From a bacterium (GTDB taxonomy: Bacteria > Oederibacteriota > JAAXVQ01 > JAUVAV01): a stretch of DNA of 64,000 nt. The notes beneath the pieces were generated by a model, which saw only the letters and a program-made list of their open reading frames with translations, was not told where the DNA came from and searched no databases. The stretch is from NCBI GenBank assembly GCA_021108215.1, contig JAIORK010000012.1, forward strand, positions 1 through 64,000. Direction: 5' to 3'. Each line of letters starts with the position of its first letter. Within the stretch, counting starts at the first letter, position 1. Shown one piece after another: positions 46,159-55,319 of this stretch. A program made the translations under genes and the position numbers.

Positions 46159-47613
46159 TTGCTTTTTATAAAAGGATGTATATGGGCAGGACTTTTTTAT
46201 GGTGGACATTTATTGATCAAGAAGAAAATCACCCTTCCTGTTATCAATGAAAAAATTATCCTGGGTTCTTTAGTCGGCATTTATACATTGCTTTATTTTT
46301 TTTACAATTTATTCCGTCACGACAGTTTTAATTCGTTCGCCGTGGATCTTTCCGTCTACCTGCAAGGACTTTCACATGCTGCGCTTTTTGCGCCCATACT
46401 TGGGAAAAGCCTTTTAGCAGATCATTTTTCTCCGATTTTATATATGCTTTTTCCAGTGTTTAAATTTCTTTCGTTTCCCGAATTGCTTTTTTTAATTCAA
46501 GCGATTTTAATTGCAGGTGCGGCAGTGCCGTTGTACCGGATTGCCAGGAAGTTTGAACTCGCCGTCTGGCCGGCATTGATGATGGTGTTTATTTATTTAA
46601 ACTATATTTATACTCAAAATATAGTGTTCTCGGATTTTCATGTAGAAAATTTCATGCCGTTGCTTTTGTTTTTATTGGTCGATTTTTATCTGTCGGGATT
46701 TGGCCGGCCGTATTGGGTCATGTTGGCGCTTTGTTTGACAATCAAGGAGGATATGGGTTTTTATCTTTTTGCCATCGCTTTGGCAGGCGGGATATTGAAG
46801 CGCGGCCAGCGACTGCCGCTGTTGATAACCGCCGGTGTTACATTGCTGGTCGGGATTGTTTCGCTGATGGTTTTATTGCCGGCCCATCATGGCGTTTACC
46901 CCTATTTTTCTCATTGGTCCCAGTTTGGCAAGGGTCTTTTTGGCATTGTGGGGGGCGCCTTTAGCCAGCCGGTCGTATCGCTGGCAGTGTTTTTTAAGGC
47001 CCAGTTTTTTCAGATGATTTTTTCCATGGCACTGCTGCCGTTTTTTTCCGGGTGGGGATTAATAGTGTTGGTTCCGCTCTGGGTCCAATTGGCATCCTCG
47101 CATTTACCCCAGGCTAATTTGGAACTCTATTATGCAGCGCCGATTTTGCCATTCTTGTTTATTGCGATAATTGCCGGTTGGCGTAAAGTGTCGCAATTGT
47201 TTGCCAGCAGCCCGGATCGGAACCGGATTTTGATGGGATTGGGGCTTTTTCTTGTGGTGTTTAATTTTTCCTGGATAACACCGTTGCGTGTGACACCGGA
47301 ACATAAAGCAATTCAGCAATTGTTGGATAAAATTCCTGCCAAAGGGAAGGTGCTGGCACAGGCAAACATCGCGCCGCATATACAGAAACAGAACCGGGTT
47401 AAAGTGCTGGGGGTCAATCCGTTTAACCAGGACCTGCCGCATTTTGTTATTTTTCATATGAAGGGTAATATATGGCCTTTTTCCCGAACCAATTATTTGC
47501 GCGCACTCGACCAAATGCGTATGGATACACGTTATCGCACCTGGAAAGAAGAATCAGGTATTTTGATTTTTCTTAAGAAACCTAAAGATACCCCCCCGGC
47601 AGATTCGAAATAA
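46159..47613 (+). CDS. DUF2079 polytopic membrane protein
   Basis: 484 residues with about ten hydrophobic helices. HFSPIL, FSDFHVENFMP and TIKEDMGFYL are the hallmark motifs of DUF2079 (COG3463), a family resembling GT-C glycosyltransferases. The DFH and KED charged motifs sit at membrane edges, as in GT-C enzymes. The start is TTG at 46159, supported by CGGAGGGG just upstream; no in-frame ATG lies nearby. The substrate is unknown, and a lipid-linked sugar donor is inferred from the fold family. Confidence 0.82.
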   Translation: MLFIKGCIWAGLFYGGHLLIKKKITLPVINEKIILGSLVGIYTLLYFFYNLFRHDSFNSFAVDLSVYLQGLSHAALFAPILGKSLLADHFSPILYMLFPVFKFLSFPELLFLIQAILIAGAAVPLYRIARKFELAVWPALMMVFIYLNYIYTQNIVFSDFHVENFMPLLLFLLVDFYLSGFGRPYWVMLALCLTIKEDMGFYLFAIALAGGILKRGQRLPLLITAGVTLLVGIVSLMVLLPAHHGVYPYFSHWSQFGKGLFGIVGGAFSQPVVSLAVFFKAQFFQMIFSMALLPFFSGWGLIVLVPLWVQLASSHLPQANLELYYAAPILPFLFIAIIAGWRKVSQLFASSPDRNRILMGLGLFLVVFNFSWITPLRVTPEHKAIQQLLDKIPAKGKVLAQANIAPHIQKQNRVKVLGVNPFNQDLPHFVIFHMKGNIWPFSRTNYLRALDQMRMDTRYRTWKEESGILIFLKKPKDTPPADSK

Positions 47614-47648
47614 TCTTTTTTGCGAAAATGGGATAAAAATGCCACGGG

Positions 47649-47676
47649 TTTATCGTGTTCGCGCTGGCACGATAAA
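47649..47676. other. Perfect 9-bp inverted repeat
   Basis: TTTATCGTG (47649-47657) and CACGATAAA (47668-47676) with a 10-base loop, between the DUF2079 and DUF2914 genes. No T-run follows. It could be an operator or a weak hairpin. The rest of the 217-base gap holds nothing I can identify. Confidence 0.5.
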
Positions 47677-47830
47677 GTAGCTGCGCTGCAGGAAATGCGC
47701 TAAGTGTCAGTTGTTTGTCGTCGAAATCTGTGGATGGACCTGCAACCTAAAAATAAAATAATTGTTTTCAAGGACTTTGTTTTGTGGTATTGGTGACAAG
47801 TAATTTAAATCCATTTAAGGGGGACGTAAC

Positions 47831-48346
47831 ATGAAAAAAGGGATGTGGGTAATGGCAGTGGTACTGACAGCTTTGCTGGCTATTAATGCGCAGGCAGTGG
47901 AGACCAAGGCCGTTGGAGCGGAGACCAAGGCCGCCGGAGCGGAGGCCAAGGCCGCCGGAGCGGAGGCCAAGGCCGCCGGAGCGGAGACCAAAGTTACCGG
48001 AGCAATGGAGGCATCCGTGCAATCCGGCATACAGGTGGTTGAAGGCGTGATTGCAACGGGTATTGAAGCGCGTCAACCAGTCGGTGAGAATACATCCTTT
48101 TCCAAGGATGTCGTGAAGGTTTATTGTTGGACAAAAATTTCAGGTGTTACTGATCCGGTCCAGGTTATTCACCGCTGGAAAAAAGGGGAGCAAGTGATGG
48201 CGGAAGTCTCTTTAGGAGTAGGTGGATCGCCATGGCGTATTTATAGCTCAAAAAATATTATGCCTGAATGGACAGGCACCTGGTCCGTCGATGTTGTTGT
48301 GGGCGAGAAAGTGATTAAAACCCTGGAATTTATGATCGCGGAATAA
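47831..48346 (+). CDS. Exported DUF2914 domain protein
   Basis: 171 residues. A signal peptide (MKKGMWVMAVVLTALLAINA) is followed by an Ala/Lys/Glu-rich stretch made of 7-residue repeats (about 23-57), probably a flexible or helical linker. Then comes a DUF2914 domain (about 85-171): VKVYCWTKISGVTDPVQVIH, GGSPWRIYSSKNI, GTWSVDVV. DUF2914 is a small beta-sandwich domain of unknown role in exported proteins. GGGGG ten bases upstream of the ATG serves as ribosome site. Confidence 0.85.
   Translation: MKKGMWVMAVVLTALLAINAQAVETKAVGAETKAAGAEAKAAGAEAKAAGAETKVTGAMEASVQSGIQVVEGVIATGIEARQPVGENTSFSKDVVKVYCWTKISGVTDPVQVIHRWKKGEQVMAEVSLGVGGSPWRIYSSKNIMPEWTGTWSVDVVVGEKVIKTLEFMIAE
47897..48001 (+). repeat. 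21-bp minisatellite inside the DUF2914 gene
   Basis: Five tandem units of 21 bases. The central two (47939-47959 and 47960-47980) are identical, and the outer ones carry a few changes. Each adds seven residues (AEAKAAG type), so copy-number change keeps the frame. Confidence 0.9.
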
Positions 48347-48359
48347 GGTGGATGGTTCC

Positions 48360-48396
48360 AAAAAAAAGGGGGGGCTCAAAAGCCCCTCTTTTTTTT
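48360..48396. terminator. Bidirectional intrinsic terminator
   Basis: Stem GGGGCT (48371-48376) and AGCCCC (48381-48386) with loop CAAA, preceded by an A-run (48360-48367) and followed by a T-run to 48396. It can end both the DUF2914 gene (+) and the convergent PilZ gene (-). Confidence 0.85.
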
Positions 48397-48418
48397 GGTG
48401 GTAGGAATAAAAAAATGT

Positions 48419-48772
48419 CTACGGCTCAACAAGTTCATTAATGATGGCCAGCAATGTCCGGCGGTCATTTACAGAAAGGGCGGAGAACGACATTCCAAAA
48501 TAGAGCATGTTTTCCGCTGTGTTTTTATCCTGCCAGACAATGGCGCCTTGGCCGGTGAGGGTGTGAAACGGTTCTGGAAGCGTGAGGGAGTAAACTAAGG
48601 ATGTGGCGTTGTGCAGTTCAGGCGGGATCGGTACGCGTACTTTCATGCCTCCCAGGCTTAAATCATTGACGTATCCGGTTGCTTTGATGTCTTTGCCCAG
48701 GTCGTTATCCGTAAAAACACAGATAACCGGATAATTCATGTCCACTCTGGCGAATTTTCTTTCAAGACCCAT
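48419..48772 (-). CDS. PilZ domain protein (predicted c-di-GMP receptor)
   Basis: 117 residues, essentially one PilZ domain. The N-terminal RKFAR gives the RxxxR motif, and DLSLGGMKV gives the DxSxxG motif; together these bind cyclic di-GMP. No output domain is attached. The frame extends 13 codons upstream, but the ATG at 48772 has AAGGAG at 48785-48780, seven bases before it, and is preferred. A single-domain PilZ acts by binding a partner, which is unknown here. Confidence 0.9.
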   Translation of the reverse strand: MGLERKFARVDMNYPVICVFTDNDLGKDIKATGYVNDLSLGGMKVRVPIPPELHNATSLVYSLTLPEPFHTLTGQGAIVWQDKNTAENMLYFGMSFSALSVNDRRTLLAIINELVEP

Positions 48773-48817
48773 CGGTTGGCTCCTTTTTTTATCATGTTGA
48801 CGTGAACACAATGGGCA

Positions 48818-48862
48818 GCTTGCCCGGCGGACTTGCCCGGCGAATGCCGGGTGCCGGGTAAG
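48818..48862. repeat. Palindromic intergenic repeat (CTTGCCCGGC family)
   Basis: CTTGCCCGGC occurs at 48820-48829 and 48832-48841. GCCGGGTAAG at 48853-48862 is its inverted partner with one mismatch. It is the fourth short palindrome family seen in the window and lies in the gap between the PilZ and beta-helix genes. Confidence 0.6.
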
Positions 48863-48970
48863 CCTGTGGATTTTTATAATTCTGTTAATAGTATATAATG
48901 AGTGAATGAATAAAAAAATTGAATAATAAAAAATAACCCCAATACGTTGTTGGGAAGCACGTTTGCCAAT

Positions 48971-51481
48971 TTAGTGAATCAGACTGAGTTTGCCTTTTTT
49001 AAGCAGTTTGTTGTTGTGCGAGATGGTAAAAATATAAATACCCGGCGAAAGGGAGGCGGCATTCCAGATTATTTCCGGTTGAAGACCGAAGAGCGTACCG
49101 GATAGGCGGGCAACCGTTTCACCGAGCATGTTATAGATATGAATTGTTGCTGTGCCGGATAAATTGGCTGCGAAGAGGAAATGGACCTGATTCTGTGCAG
49201 GAATGGGGAACACGATCACTTCATTGTTCTCCATTTGTTGCGAATAGACGATGGCAGGGTCTTGCGCCAATACAATGGACCTGGAAAGGGTCTGGTCGAG
49301 TGCCAGCGACATGACCGATGTGAGATAACCGGGCCGGTCGACCGTGATTTGAAAAGGATTGCGTGATTCGGTTTCAATGATTTGCGGATCTGATCCGGTT
49401 TGGGAATAAATCAGGGATGCCAAAGGAATGGCTGCCTGGCCATTTTCATCGGTGCTGCCGGTATAGACAATTGCAGATGAACTGTCTGTGATGTTGATAA
49501 TTGCCTGAGAAAGCGGCAGTGCGGATTGGTCTGCAACCAGCAGGTTAAGCAGCCAGCCGGTAGGAATGTTCTTGAGGCCGCTGCCTGACCAGGCGACCGA
49601 TGTGGCGGCGCTATCATACTGGGTGTCAATCAGACGGATGTCGTGCGCCGCATAAATCCAATAACCGATCTCGATACTTTGGTAAGCCATGACAGCGCCT
49701 TCCGTGCTACGACGAATGGTATTGGAGATGAAATCGGTATCATACGTATCCCCGCCATCGGAATCTAAAATTTTTAGAGAGATATGATTGCTTTCAAAGA
49801 CGTTGTTGCGCAACAGCGCATTGATGTTTTGGGCGGCGCCATCAAGAACAAAAGCTTTTGCAGTATGCGTTACAGCATACGCGACCGCCTTAAAGGTGTT
49901 GTTCTCAATAAGTAGATTGGCGTTATTCATCTGGTTGTTCTGGTTGGTCCAACTAACCCGGCCGCCATAGGCACTTTGGCCCTGGCCGCTTGCGGTTGTG
50001 GCGATAAACGTATTATCGTAAATATGCAGGTTGCGGTGCGGGCCCATGGCATCGACATTATTGCGGATGCGCAATGCCCGGGCAGTGACGATATCAAGGG
50101 TTTCACGGTTGCCAAGTTCCTGGACCGCGACATGGTTGTTGTAGATGCGGCCGTTTTCTGTCGCAGCAGCAGTATAACCGTCGATGCAGATACCGCGACC
50201 ATGTGTGGTAATAATCGTATTATCATGAATATCAAAATTTTGAATTCCCGCCAGACCGATTGCATAGGCATTGAGTGCGACGGCGGTATTGCGGATATCA
50301 TTATTCCGAACGATATAGGTGTGATCCTCGGAGTTGCCGCCGTTGATGCCGGATTGCGGTCCATCGCGGAGTGTATTGTTTTCGATTAAAATATTGCAGT
50401 CGCCGGAAAGTGCAATCACACTGGGTCCGTGCATGCGGTTGGCGACCAGGTCAATTGTGTGATTGAGTGTGCAATTGCGTACGATGGCATCCAGAGTCGA
50501 TGTGCCGGCCAAGCAAGCCAGCGCAGGTGCGCGGAGTGTGGTTGTGTCCGGGCCATTGGCATTGAGCGTGATGTTTTCCACCAACAGGCCGTGGATGCCG
50601 CCAAATTCCAAAGGTGAGCTTTTATAACCCGTGCCATTACCCTGGGTGACAGTGCCGTTTTGCAAAGTGAAATTTTCAATACCGCTGCGGGCGCTGTTAT
50701 AGATCACGGTAAGTGCCGGGTCAAAATTGGACATGGCGGGAATATCGCCGCTCCATTGCTGGGCTGCGATGATGCCGCTGTCATAAGCGGATACCACCCT
50801 GGCATCATCAAGATCCAGTGTGGTCGCGATCTGCGGATCAATTTCTATTTCAAGCCGGATCGGATGGGTTGTCTGGGGTCTGAATTCAGCAACTGCGGAG
50901 AAACCGCGTTCGACATTGTTGCTGACACCATAGGCTAATATGGTATTGGTAATATGGTCAACCACTTTGAGGGTCAATTGTGTCCGGTAATCAGCGCGAT
51001 TGCCGGGCGTGATGACGGCCACATAGGTATGGTCCGTACGCAGGAGGCTGATGGGATCGGAGATGATGGTTTCTGTGGTATTAATATTTGTGAAACGCAG
51101 TACTTGAGAACCAAAAAGATAGGTTGTATTGGTGGCGATCGCTGCGCTGGGTGCAGAGGAAAGGTCCCAGCTGGGAACTGATGTCCCGCTGCCGGTTTCA
51201 AAACTGCCATTGTCAACCACGACCGGTGTGCATTGGTTATAGGTCACGGTATGATTATTTAAATCCAGGATGATATTTTCTTCCAAAACCAGGAAAGCGG
51301 AATTCTCCACCGAAATATCCATTGCCAACGAGTAGGTGGTATTCGCTTGGTCAAGCGGATAAGGAGGCGGCCCCTGGGACGTAATCCAGGCGGCATCAAT
51401 GGTAATCGGGGTTGCTGAAATACCGTTTTTTGCCCAGAGACTCATGAATACCAGCAGGAGGATCAAAAGTGTTTTTTTCAT
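48971..51481 (-). CDS. Large secreted right-handed beta-helix protein with C-terminal sorting-type domain
   Basis: 836 residues. There is a signal peptide (MKKTLLILLLVFMSLW, cleavage near residue 23), then an Ig-like region, and about residues 250-640 rich in NN-containing rungs (for example NIEN/IYNNH patterns such as HDNTIITTHGRGICIDGYTA) typical of pectate-lyase-like beta helices. A carboxypeptidase-regulatory-like stretch (about 680-745) follows. The last 80 residues (VFPIPAQNQVHFLF, YNMLGETVARLSG, LSPGIYIF) match FlgD-Ig/type A sorting domains. Such proteins are surface-exposed or released. No catalytic residues are identified. The ATG at 51481 lacks a clear ribosome site. Confidence 0.85.
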   Translation of the reverse strand: MKKTLLILLLVFMSLWAKNGISATPITIDAAWITSQGPPPYPLDQANTTYSLAMDISVENSAFLVLEENIILDLNNHTVTYNQCTPVVVDNGSFETGSGTSVPSWDLSSAPSAAIATNTTYLFGSQVLRFTNINTTETIISDPISLLRTDHTYVAVITPGNRADYRTQLTLKVVDHITNTILAYGVSNNVERGFSAVAEFRPQTTHPIRLEIEIDPQIATTLDLDDARVVSAYDSGIIAAQQWSGDIPAMSNFDPALTVIYNSARSGIENFTLQNGTVTQGNGTGYKSSPLEFGGIHGLLVENITLNANGPDTTTLRAPALACLAGTSTLDAIVRNCTLNHTIDLVANRMHGPSVIALSGDCNILIENNTLRDGPQSGINGGNSEDHTYIVRNNDIRNTAVALNAYAIGLAGIQNFDIHDNTIITTHGRGICIDGYTAAATENGRIYNNHVAVQELGNRETLDIVTARALRIRNNVDAMGPHRNLHIYDNTFIATTASGQGQSAYGGRVSWTNQNNQMNNANLLIENNTFKAVAYAVTHTAKAFVLDGAAQNINALLRNNVFESNHISLKILDSDGGDTYDTDFISNTIRRSTEGAVMAYQSIEIGYWIYAAHDIRLIDTQYDSAATSVAWSGSGLKNIPTGWLLNLLVADQSALPLSQAIINITDSSSAIVYTGSTDENGQAAIPLASLIYSQTGSDPQIIETESRNPFQITVDRPGYLTSVMSLALDQTLSRSIVLAQDPAIVYSQQMENNEVIVFPIPAQNQVHFLFAANLSGTATIHIYNMLGETVARLSGTLFGLQPEIIWNAASLSPGIYIFTISHNNKLLKKGKLSLIH

Positions 51482-51789
51482 AGTGCCGCGCCTGTAGTTT
51501 GAATAAAATCATATATAGTATACCATGTGGCATTGCCGTAAAAAGAGTTATTTGATAAAACGTTCTTGGTGGATTTGATACTGCAAAATTTATTATAGAG
51601 GAACATTTGGAATATGCAATTTTAATTTGGCGGTAACCGGCGGTGTTTGAATAGATTTTTAAACCTGGGATTGACAAAGCATTCGGCCGTTGATAGACTA
51701 TGCCATTATTTGTTTTATATATAATATAGTAGTGATTTCTTGCGGTTTGGACCAGGAGGGTTGTTTGGTGGCCGCAAAAGGAGAAAATT
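51482..51789. other. Divergent intergenic region between the beta-helix gene and lysS
   Basis: This 308-base AT-rich region holds the lysS promoter and presumably that of the minus-strand beta-helix gene. On the minus strand TATAAT occurs at 51597-51592 and TATACT at 51522-51517, but neither has a convincing -35. I see no RNA gene. Confidence 0.6.
51671..51699 (+). promoter_or_regulatory. Promoter of lysS
   Basis: TTGACA (51671-51676), 17 bases, TAGACT (51694-51699), about 90 bases before the lysS start. Confidence 0.6.
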
Positions 51790-53319
51790 GTGTCGGAAAA
51801 AGAATTGATCCAACAAAGATTGGAAAAAATCCAGTCATTACGTGATTCCGGTGTGGAGCCCTATGCGTATCACTATGCTCGCTCCCACAGTACTCAGGCG
51901 ATCACAGCCACTTTTGAGCGTTTGCAGGGAGAAGACCAATCGGATGTGAAGGTATCATCTGCCGGAAGAATAAAGGCTTTGCGTATGCACGGTAAGACGG
52001 TTTTTGGCCACCTTCAGGATGAGAGTGGACAGGTGCAGATTTATTTACGTACGAATGAACTGGGTGAGGAACTATTTGCAGTTGTGAAGCGTCTGGATGT
52101 CGGCGATTTTCTTGGTGTCAAGGGGCCGGTTTTTAGAACCCGCACCGGCGAGCTCACGATTCGGGTGGAAGAATTCACTTTATTGGCCAAAGCGGTTCGA
52201 GCCATGCCGGAAAAATGGCATGGGGTTAAGGATGTCGAAGTGCGGTACCGGCAGCGTTACCTCGACTTGCTTGCCAATGAAAAATCCCGTTCGGTTTTTC
52301 GGACTCGGTTTCGTATTGTGAAAGAAATCAGAAATTTTCTTGATCAGTTGGGCTTTTTAGAGGTGGAAACACCGATGATGCAGGCGATTCCGGGCGGCGC
52401 GGCAGCCAAACCCTTTATGACCCATCACAATGCCCTTGGTCGTGACTTGTACTTGCGCATTGCGCCTGAATTGTATTTGAAGCGTCTTTTGGTAGGTGGC
52501 TTTGAAAAGGTTTTTGAACTTAATCGTAATTTCCGTAATGAGGGAATCAGTACAATGCATAATCCTGAGTTTACCATGCTGGAGGTCTATCAGGCGTATG
52601 TGGACGGAAAGACCATGATGGAACTGACGGAAAAACTTTTTTCTCATCTGGCTAAAATTATTCACGGCAGTACCACCATTGTTTATCAGGGCAAGGAAAT
52701 TCAACTGGCCGCGCCCTGGCGCCGCTTGGGATATATTGAAGCAGTGAATGAACAGACCGGCGTGGATGTCTGGAACATGACACTGGAAAAATTACAGGCA
52801 CTGTGTAAGGAACATCATTTGGAATCTCCGGAAAAAGCCTCCAAAGCTGAGTATGTTGAGATACTGTTTGAAGGGTTGGTTGAGCCTAAGTTAATTCAAC
52901 CGACATTTGTGATTGATTTTCCCATTGAGCTTTCACCGTTGGCCAAGCAAAAAGAGGGACGGCCGGAATTGGCGGATCGTTTTGAGCCTTACATTGCCGG
53001 GCATGAATACGCCAATGGTTTTTCCGAATTGAATGATCCGGTGGAACAGAAAAATCGGTTTGAACTACAAGGCAAGAAACGCGATAAAGGTGATGAAGAA
53101 GCTCAGATGATGGATGAGGATTATATTCGTGCCTTGGAATATGGATTTCCGCCGGCCGGTGGATTGGGGATTGGGATTGATCGTCTCGTCATGCTCTTGA
53201 CCGATTCGCCCTCGATCCGGGATGTTATTCTTTTCCCTCAACTGCGGCAGATCAAACAGGTAAACCAGGATGATGGTGAGCCGGTGGCGGCTGCGCCGGA
53301 TATCGCAACCCAACCTTAA
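51790..53319 (+). CDS. lysS: Lysyl-tRNA synthetase, class II
   Basis: 509 residues. It charges tRNA-Lys. The N-terminal OB-fold anticodon-binding domain (about 55-160) includes GRIKALRMHGKTVFGHLQDE. The class II catalytic core has motif 2 (FELNRNFRNEGISTMHNPEF) and motif 3 (GLGIGIDRLVMLLTDSPSIR). The start is GTG at 51790 with AAAAGGAG at 51776-51783. The last 15 or so residues are a short unconserved tail. LolC/E follows after 61 bases. Confidence 0.97.
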   Translation: MSEKELIQQRLEKIQSLRDSGVEPYAYHYARSHSTQAITATFERLQGEDQSDVKVSSAGRIKALRMHGKTVFGHLQDESGQVQIYLRTNELGEELFAVVKRLDVGDFLGVKGPVFRTRTGELTIRVEEFTLLAKAVRAMPEKWHGVKDVEVRYRQRYLDLLANEKSRSVFRTRFRIVKEIRNFLDQLGFLEVETPMMQAIPGGAAAKPFMTHHNALGRDLYLRIAPELYLKRLLVGGFEKVFELNRNFRNEGISTMHNPEFTMLEVYQAYVDGKTMMELTEKLFSHLAKIIHGSTTIVYQGKEIQLAAPWRRLGYIEAVNEQTGVDVWNMTLEKLQALCKEHHLESPEKASKAEYVEILFEGLVEPKLIQPTFVIDFPIELSPLAKQKEGRPELADRFEPYIAGHEYANGFSELNDPVEQKNRFELQGKKRDKGDEEAQMMDEDYIRALEYGFPPAGGLGIGIDRLVMLLTDSPSIRDVILFPQLRQIKQVNQDDGEPVAAAPDIATQP

Positions 53320-53380
53320 AGAACTTACCGCAAGGGGATGGGGTCAATGACTGAATCGTTATTTTCCGAGGAGACAAAGC

Positions 53381-54634
53381 GTGGTATTGCCGTTTGAATA
53401 TCAAATAGGGTTGCGTTATTTAAAGGCCAAACAAAAGGAGACTTTTATCTCGCTGATTTCTGTGATCTCGGTTGCCGGGGTTGCATTGGGTGTGATGGCC
53501 CTGATTATTGTCATGTCCGTGATGAATGGATTTCGGGATGATATTCGGCAAAAAATTATCGGCTCGCAGGCGCATGTGATTTTGGCTACCTATGATCAAA
53601 GTGGTATTGATAATTGGGAAACAGTCCTGAAAAAAGCCGAAGCCCATCCGCGCGTTTTGGGTATTTCACCTTATTTGGCCAACCAGATAATGCTGAAAAA
53701 GGATCACCATGTTGAAGGGGCCATGGTCTGGGGAATTGATACAGCCCGAGAGACCAAGGTTACCAGACTTTCTGAGAACATGAAAAGCGGTTCCTTGACG
53801 AATCTGGATGTTAAACCCGATAATGCCGCCAATGCACTGAATGGACGCGGGATTGTCCTGGGAATAGAGATTGCCCGTAAACTGGGTGTGCTCATTGGGG
53901 ATGAAATTATCGTGGTGGCACCGGTCTTTAAAGTGACGGCAGCCGGAACCATGCCCAAAGTGACGAAGCTCAAGGTTGTCGGGATTTTTGAGGCGGGCAT
54001 GTATGAATATGATGCGACGTTTTCCTATATTTCCCTGGAAACCGCCCAGATACTCTTTGAACTTCCCGGCACCGTCAATGGCATGTCCGCCAAAGTAGAT
54101 GATTTGGATGAGGCGCGGCATGTGGCGCAAGATTTGCAAAAACTCGGGAATGATTTTTGGGTAAGGGATTTTATGTCGATGAACAAGAATTTAGCGACTG
54201 CGCTGGAGACGGAAAAACTTGTGATGTTTATTATTCTGATTATGATTGTGACAGTCGCTGCGTTTAATATTGCTTCCACCCTGATCATGGTTGTGATGGA
54301 GAAAAAAAAGGATATCGGTGTCCTCAAGGCTTTGGGTGCCGGCCGCCGGTTTATCCTGCGCCTTTTTCTGGTGGAAGGCGCGGCAATTGGTGTTGGCGGG
54401 ACCTTGCTGGGGCTGGCCGGAGGATTGCTTGCCTGCCTGGCACTGGAATTTTATCCGCTGCATATTCCCGGCGGCGGAAGTGTTTACTATATTGAATACT
54501 TACCCGTGAATATGCAGGGAATGGATGTTTTGATGATTACGTTGTTTTCTATGGTGGTTTGTTTGATTTCTGCGGTCTACCCAGCCTGGCAGGCTTCGAA
54601 ACTTGACCCGGTGGAAGCGATTCGTTATGAGTGA
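53381..54634 (+). CDS. lolC: LolC/LolE family lipoprotein-releasing ABC transporter permease
   Basis: 417 residues. There are four TM helices: one near residues 25-50 (SVISVAGVALGVMALIIVMS), then a large periplasmic domain, then three near the C-terminus (about 275-405). LRYLKAKQKETFISLIS is the family N-terminus, and KKKDIGVLKALGA the coupling region. In proteobacteria LolCDE extracts lipoproteins from the inner membrane. A single LolC/E-type subunit here suggests a homodimer (LolF-like). The start is GTG at 53381 with GAGGAGA upstream. Its stop overlaps lolD by eight bases. Confidence 0.92.
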   Translation: MVLPFEYQIGLRYLKAKQKETFISLISVISVAGVALGVMALIIVMSVMNGFRDDIRQKIIGSQAHVILATYDQSGIDNWETVLKKAEAHPRVLGISPYLANQIMLKKDHHVEGAMVWGIDTARETKVTRLSENMKSGSLTNLDVKPDNAANALNGRGIVLGIEIARKLGVLIGDEIIVVAPVFKVTAAGTMPKVTKLKVVGIFEAGMYEYDATFSYISLETAQILFELPGTVNGMSAKVDDLDEARHVAQDLQKLGNDFWVRDFMSMNKNLATALETEKLVMFIILIMIVTVAAFNIASTLIMVVMEKKKDIGVLKALGAGRRFILRLFLVEGAAIGVGGTLLGLAGGLLACLALEFYPLHIPGGGSVYYIEYLPVNMQGMDVLMITLFSMVVCLISAVYPAWQASKLDPVEAIRYE

Positions 54635-55301
54635 ACAAATTTTGCAGCTGGAAAATATAAAAAAAGAATTTGTCATGGGCAAGAGCCGTCTGCCGGTTTT
54701 ACGCGGAGTGAGTTTGGATGTGACCAAAGGGGAATTGGTATCCATCATGGGTCCGTCGGGTGCAGGTAAAACAACATTGCTCAATATTGCCGGTGGTCTG
54801 ATGCATCCCTCTTCAGGCAGCGTGACGATAGACGGAGATAATCTTTTTGTGAAGTCGGATGAAGGGATTTCACAGAGCCGGAATAAGAACATCGGATTTG
54901 TTTTTCAGATGCATCATCTTTTGCCGGAGTTTACAGCAGAAGAAAATGTGATGATGCCGGCGAGGATTGCCGGTGTTGGGGTATCTGCGGCATTGTCCCG
55001 GGCGCGCGAGTTGCTTCGGGAAGTCGGATTGGGAGAACGCTTGAACCATCGGCCGGGAGAACTCTCCGGTGGTGAGCAGCAACGGGTTGCCATTGCCCGG
55101 GCGTTGATGAATCAGCCCAAATTATTGTTGGCGGATGAACCGACCGGAGATTTGGACGGACCTACGGCCAGAGAAATCCACCATCTGTTTCGACAGATTA
55201 ATGAGCAGCAAGGGCAAACAGTAATCATGGTGACGCATAATCCTGAACTAGGTGCATTGGCCGGCCGGACGATTACAATTGAAGATGGGCGTATTGTCTA
55301 G
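54627..55301 (+). CDS. lolD: LolD-type ABC transporter ATP-binding protein
   Basis: 224 residues. Walker A (GPSGAGKTT), signature LSGGEQQRVAIARAL and Walker B LLLADEPTGDLD are all intact, and length and sequence are of the LolD/MacB group. The ATG at 54627 overlaps the end of the permease gene (ATGAGTGA), indicating coupling and a LolC2-D2 type complex. An in-frame ATG at 54603 lies inside the permease gene and is less likely. Confidence 0.94.
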   Translation: MSEQILQLENIKKEFVMGKSRLPVLRGVSLDVTKGELVSIMGPSGAGKTTLLNIAGGLMHPSSGSVTIDGDNLFVKSDEGISQSRNKNIGFVFQMHHLLPEFTAEENVMMPARIAGVGVSAALSRARELLREVGLGERLNHRPGELSGGEQQRVAIARALMNQPKLLLADEPTGDLDGPTAREIHHLFRQINEQQGQTVIMVTHNPELGALAGRTITIEDGRIV

Positions 55302-55319
55302 GAAAGGGGGATCGCAGCG

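Noticed and set aside
47649-47676. Inverted repeat considered as the terminator of the DUF2079 gene
   Set aside because: No T-run follows on either strand.
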